Shown one piece after another: positions 60,645 through 64,000 of a stretch of 64,000 nucleotides of DNA. Position 1 is the stretch's first letter. Every line of letters begins with the position of its first letter. The DNA is from an uncultured Candidatus Melainabacteria bacterium (GTDB lineage Bacteria; Cyanobacteriota; Vampirovibrionia; Gastranaerophilales; Gastranaerophilaceae): positions 1-64,000 of the forward strand of contig CAKUZL010000006.1 in the NCBI GenBank assembly GCA_934718085.1, given 5' to 3'. Position numbers and translations under genes: made by a program. Under the pieces are notes generated by a model that was given only the letters and a program-made list of their open reading frames with translations, did not search any database and had not been told where the DNA came from.

Positions 60645-62126
60645 TTAATTTTTTCCGCAAAGTCGTTTCGGCGCGAATTTGTTGTTGAAGTCGAAAACTT
60701 CTTCGGCTTTGTGCGCAAAGTTGAACATTTTTTGTTCTTCGAGCGCGGGTGCGATAATTTGAAGTCCGACGGGCATGCCGTCTTTGTCGACGTTTACGGG
60801 TATGCTGACTGCGGGGATCCCTGCGAGGTTCGCGGTAATTGTTGCGATGTCGGTCAGGTACATTGCAAGCGGGTCGTCGGATTTTTCGCCGATGTTGAAT
60901 GCTGTTTGCGGGCATGTCGGGCAAATCAAAACGTCAACATCACCAAACGCTTTGTCGAAATCGTTTTTGATAAGTCTGCGGAGTTGTTGAGCTTTTTTGT
61001 AGTAAGCGTCATAGTAACCGGAGCTTAAAGCGTAAGTTCCGAGCATAATTCTTCTTTTCACTTCGTCGCCGAACCCTTCCGCTCTTGTTTTTTTGTACAT
61101 ATCCAAAAGATTTTCGGGGTTGGGGGTTCTGTAGCCGTATCTTACGCCGTCAAAGCGGGCGAGGTTCGAGCTTGCTTCCGCGGTTGCGATGACGTAGTAG
61201 ACCGCAATAGAGTATTTAATAAGGGGCAATGAAATTTCTTTGATTTCCGCGCCGAGAGATTTGTAAATTTCAATTGATGCGTCGAGGGCTTTTTGAACGT
61301 CCTCGCTCAAACCTTCGCTTGCGAGTTCTTTAATAACGCCGATTTTTTTGCCTTTGATGTCGTTGTTTAAAGTTGCGCAAAAGTCGGGAACTTTGTCCGG
61401 GAGGGACGTCGAATCCGATTTGTCGCAACCGGAGATAACGTTAAGAAGTTTGGCGGAATCTTCGACGGTTTTTGAAAACGGTCCGATTTGGTCGAGAGAC
61501 GAGCCGAACGCTATAAGTCCGTATCTGGAAACCCTTCCGTAGGTGGGTTTCATGCCTACGATACCGCAAAAAGACGCGGGAAGTCTGATACTTCCGCCGG
61601 TATCCGAGCCGAGAGCGAGTGCCGAGAACCCTGCCGCAACGGCAGCTGCCGAGCCTCCCGAGCTTCCGCCGGGAACTTTGTCGAGGTTCCACGGGTTGTG
61701 AACTTTTTTGAATGCCGAATTTTCGTTACTGGAGCCCATTGCAAACTCGTCGAGGTTTGTTTTCCCGACTATCGGAATTAATTCGGCTTTAAGTTTTTTT
61801 GAAACGGTTGCGTCGTAAGGAGAAACGAAATTTTCGAGAATTTTGCTTGACGCCGTTGTTTTAAAGCCCTTGAGATTGATGTTGTCTTTCAGGGCAAGAG
61901 GTACCCCCGCAAGAGGCGGCAAAGTTTCGCCTTTTGAAACTTTCTCGTCTACTGTTTTCGCGCATTCGTAAGCTTCGTCTTCGGTGAGCGAATTGAAGGC
62001 TCCGATTGAATTATCGCAGGATTTTATGTTTTCGTAAACCGCGTCCAAAAGTTCGACGGCTTTGATTTTTCCGGATATAATCGCGTCGTGTTGTTCGCTC
62101 GCGCTTTTGTATATTATTTCGTTCAT
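60645..62126 (-). CDS. gatA: Asp-tRNA(Asn)/Glu-tRNA(Gln) amidotransferase subunit A
   Basis: This 493-aa protein is GatA, the amidase subunit that releases ammonia from glutamine and amidates misacylated tRNA. It has catalytic Lys in LALKDNINL and the amidase signature GGSSGGSAAAVAAG with the reactive serine in SDTGGSIRLPA. AAGGAG lies before the ATG. gatB and gatC are not adjacent here. It depends on misacylated tRNA-Asn or tRNA-Gln, and the tRNA-Asn gene is in this window. Confidence 0.96.
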   Translation of the reverse strand: MNEIIYKSASEQHDAIISGKIKAVELLDAVYENIKSCDNSIGAFNSLTEDEAYECAKTVDEKVSKGETLPPLAGVPLALKDNINLKGFKTTASSKILENFVSPYDATVSKKLKAELIPIVGKTNLDEFAMGSSNENSAFKKVHNPWNLDKVPGGSSGGSAAAVAAGFSALALGSDTGGSIRLPASFCGIVGMKPTYGRVSRYGLIAFGSSLDQIGPFSKTVEDSAKLLNVISGCDKSDSTSLPDKVPDFCATLNNDIKGKKIGVIKELASEGLSEDVQKALDASIEIYKSLGAEIKEISLPLIKYSIAVYYVIATAEASSNLARFDGVRYGYRTPNPENLLDMYKKTRAEGFGDEVKRRIMLGTYALSSGYYDAYYKKAQQLRRLIKNDFDKAFGDVDVLICPTCPQTAFNIGEKSDDPLAMYLTDIATITANLAGIPAVSIPVNVDKDGMPVGLQIIAPALEEQKMFNFAHKAEEVFDFNNKFAPKRLCGKN

Positions 62127-62184
62127 AATATCTCCTTGTTTGACACAAAAATTTTATCTCAAACAAAAAGATAAGAAAAGTTTT

Positions 62185-62427
62185 TTAATTTTTAAACCAG
62201 TCGCAAATCAACCTGTCTTTTTCGGGAGTGAAAATTTTGCGAAGTTTTTCCGTTATTTTGGAGGGTTTTGGTTTGAGACCGTCTTCCAAAACGGCTTTTT
62301 CTATCAAAATTCTGTTGTAAATAACGTTTGCTTCAATCGAGGATTCCGTTTTCTCTCTTAAATTTTCGAGCCTGACTTTACATAAATTTACGGCACTTTT
62401 TGTTTGTTCGTAAAGTTTTCTGTTCAT
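62185..62427 (-). CDS. 80-aa hypothetical helical protein
   Basis: This small, charged, mostly helical protein begins MNRKLYEQTKSAVNLCKVRL and ends EKDRLICDWFKN. AATAAGGA lies directly before the ATG at 62427. It sits upstream of gatA on the same strand, 58 bases away, and may share its transcript. It could be an accessory of gatA by position (GatC is of similar size), but I see no GatC motif. Confidence 0.6.
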   Translation of the reverse strand: MNRKLYEQTKSAVNLCKVRLENLREKTESSIEANVIYNRILIEKAVLEDGLKPKPSKITEKLRKIFTPEKDRLICDWFKN

Positions 62428-62588
62428 TCCTTATTCCTGCTTATGCGACATGGTGCTTTCTTCGTCGAAAAATCATGACGTTTATGTTTCCATGATATCA
62501 GATGTTTTGTTAATTTCTTCAACCAAAAAGATTATAATGTGATAATATACATTAAATGACGCATTAATATACGGATAAATATTCAAAA

Positions 62589-63626
62589 ATGGACGAAAAA
62601 ACGACAAAAATATTGATTGTGCGCCTGAGTGCGCTCGGGGACACGATTCACACAATTCCCGCGGTAAAGGCTTTGCGGGAAGTTTTTCGCAATTCACGAA
62701 TTGATTGGATTGTTGAGGAAAAAGCTTCGTATCCTTTGATAAATAACCCTTTGGTCGATAATTTGTATATTATCCGAAAAAAAGGAAAGCCGGGATTTTA
62801 TGAGGAATTTTTCGCTTTAATCAAAAAAATTCGTGCCGAAAAGTACGATATCGCAATCGATATGCAACAATTGTTCAAAAGTGCGTCGATAATGTTTTTG
62901 AGCGGTGCGAAAAGAAAAGTTGCCCTCGACGGAGGTCGCGAATTTTCGGGTCTTTTTGCAAACGAAATTATTAAAACCGGTACAAAACAATTTGATATAA
63001 ACAGGCATGTCGTCGAGCGAAACCTTGATGTCGCGCGGTATTTCGGCGCAAAAAATCCTTTGCCGGAGTTTGTTTTGCCTCCCGTTCCGCTCGAAACCGT
63101 TACAAAAATTAATGACCTCTTAAAAGCTTGCGACAGCTCGAAAAAAACGCTTATAATCGCTCCCGAAACCACCTGGCGGGCAAAGCATGCTCCGGATGAT
63201 TTTTGGCGAAACCTTACGGATTTTGCCTTAAAGAAAAATTGCAACGTAGTCTATTCGGGTGTAAACCCCGATGTTTTCGCGCGAATTTTTCCCGAAAACC
63301 CCGGAATCGTCAATCTTTGCGGAAAAACTTCCGTTACCGATTTGTTTGAACTCTTCGGGCATGCCGACATTTTGGTTACGCCGGATTCGGGTTCCGCTCA
63401 CGTTGCTTGGGCATGCGGCAAATGCAAAATAATTTCGTTGTTTTTTGCAACAAGCGCGTCAAGAACTGCTCCGTACGGCAGCTCAAAGTATGCGAGCGTC
63501 TCTTCGAAATCGGCATGCGCTCCGTGCATGAAGAAAAAATGCCGCTTTTCGGGCTCCCGAAAAAATTCCTGCGTGGACAATTTTTCCGAAAAAGAAGTCT
63601 TTGATTTTTTTGAAAAAATGTTATAA
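62589..63626 (+). CDS. GT9-family glycosyltransferase (heptosyltransferase-like)
   Basis: This 345-aa protein belongs to glycosyltransferase family 9. It shows the N-terminal LIVRLSALGDTIHTIPAVKAL, the nucleotide-sugar site APETTWRAKHAPDDFW and the C-terminal TPDSGSAHVAWACG. Members add heptose to the inner core of lipopolysaccharide (WaaC/WaaF type). Together with the MsbA-like exporter this supports an LPS-type outer membrane. A TATAAT near 62533 lies upstream; the ribosome site is weak. Confidence 0.93.
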   Translation: MDEKTTKILIVRLSALGDTIHTIPAVKALREVFRNSRIDWIVEEKASYPLINNPLVDNLYIIRKKGKPGFYEEFFALIKKIRAEKYDIAIDMQQLFKSASIMFLSGAKRKVALDGGREFSGLFANEIIKTGTKQFDINRHVVERNLDVARYFGAKNPLPEFVLPPVPLETVTKINDLLKACDSSKKTLIIAPETTWRAKHAPDDFWRNLTDFALKKNCNVVYSGVNPDVFARIFPENPGIVNLCGKTSVTDLFELFGHADILVTPDSGSAHVAWACGKCKIISLFFATSASRTAPYGSSKYASVSSKSACAPCMKKKCRFSGSRKNSCVDNFSEKEVFDFFEKML

Positions 63627-63656
63627 TAACTTTGTGTTTTAAGTATAAGGAGAAAT

Positions 63657-64000
63657 ATTATTTTTTCTTTCATTAAAAAATACATAAACAACGTATCGAA
63701 GTTGGAAGATAACCTGACTCAGTCTGCGGTCAATTTTATCGATGTTTACGAACGTAACCTCGAGTTGGAGCAGGAACTTAAAGATAAAGCGGAAGAACTT
63801 AATCAGGCTAACAAGACGATTTTGACCATCGGAAATGTCTGGGATTTGATGAATTCGTCCATGCCGATTGCTTCGGCACTCGAAAAAATCGTAAATTCGC
63901 TCCAACAGGAAATCGGTTACGTGAACGGTATCGTTATTCAGAAAAAAGAAGATTCGAGCGGTGTCTGGTTCAAATTGAAGGCTATCGGAAAATCGAAAGC
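63657..64000 (+). CDS. Start of a coiled-coil/GAF-like sensor gene, probable ATT start
   Basis: The frame runs to the window edge. Residues include SFIKKYINNVSKLEDN, a coiled coil rich in E/L/K (NLELEQELKDKAEELNQA) and then IVNSLQQEIGYVNGIVIQ, like the beginning of a GAF or sensor domain. AAGGAG lies at 63647-63652. The in-frame codons after it are ATT (63657) and ATT (63660), and no ATG, GTG or TTG occurs between the upstream TAA (63627-63629) and that point. An ATT initiation codon is therefore likely. The 3' part lies outside the window. Confidence 0.7.
   Translation, partial: MIFSFIKKYINNVSKLEDNLTQSAVNFIDVYERNLELEQELKDKAEELNQANKTILTIGNVWDLMNSSMPIASALEKIVNSLQQEIGYVNGIVIQKKEDSSGVWFKLKAIGKSK

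Overview
Type of organism: the window is AT-rich, densely coded and uses the standard code. It reads as a fermentative, Gram-negative-type bacterium: an MsbA-like lipid exporter and a family-9 heptosyltransferase-like enzyme for lipopolysaccharide, MurQ for peptidoglycan recycling, IspE (MEP pathway), PdxJ, and a GatA-type transamidosome. Energy metabolism is anaerobic: AdhE, a second iron alcohol dehydrogenase, a group-B-like [FeFe] hydrogenase and the redox repressor Rex. The DUF512 PDZ/radical-SAM protein, the RpoD-like alternative sigma factor and several large proteins with an early 'SFKG/SFGA' motif make a Melainabacteria/Vampirovibrionia (Gastranaerophilales-like) gut bacterium my best guess. 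That is inference from gene content and memory, not a database result. Layout: 1-19955 is mostly housekeeping and envelope genes (M16 protease, PHP phosphoesterase, P-loop kinase, MsbA-like ABC exporter, DUF512 protein with a PadR-like regulator, DJ-1/PfpI protein, MalK/UgpC-like ATPase, a degenerate histidine kinase beside an alternative sigma factor, then rsmA-ispE-murQ), ending with a 672-aa SFKG protein carrying an HExxH motif. 19956-26112 is an accessory zone: two look-alike small-RNA units, three degenerate ~66-bp tandem units, a 26-repeat CRISPR array without cas genes in view, a promoter with repeated TTCGTTCGAA boxes, and prophage debris (a frameshifted tail-sheath fragment and a baseplate-hub fragment) mixed with small secreted proteins. 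26636-31021 is one giant gene: SFKG motif, 17 tandem 26-residue tryptophan repeats, and an HD phosphohydrolase domain. 31317-34517 holds tRNA-Asn, pdxJ, a small membrane protein, an iron alcohol dehydrogenase and a thioredoxin-like protein lacking one active-site cysteine. 34576-40192 is a redox island: a Rex-type operator and promoter, adhE, rex, [FeFe] hydrogenase and an isochorismatase-family hydrolase, all in the same direction. 40444-51685 is mixed: a coiled-coil/proline-rich protein, LysM protein, hemolysin-III-like protein, C_GCAxxG_C_C protein, tRNA-Gly, a two-subunit chromate-type transporter, a CDF metal exporter, a NarL-type response regulator, PNPase and a patatin. 51736-58541 holds two paralogous expression cassettes encoding SFGA proteins of 595 and 1589 aa; they share promoter text, an aligned N-terminal module and an identical terminator core. 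The rest contains a second P-loop kinase, a gene whose ribosome binding site is paired in a 13-bp hairpin, gatA, a GT9 transferase, and the start of a sensor-like gene that seems to use an ATT start codon. How it fits together: the central metabolic story is NADH disposal (AdhE, hydrogenase) under Rex control. The most novel-looking material is the set of large SF[KG][GA] proteins, the twin small RNAs whose CT-rich sequence is complementary to leaders of nearby genes, and the CRISPR array next to decayed phage genes.
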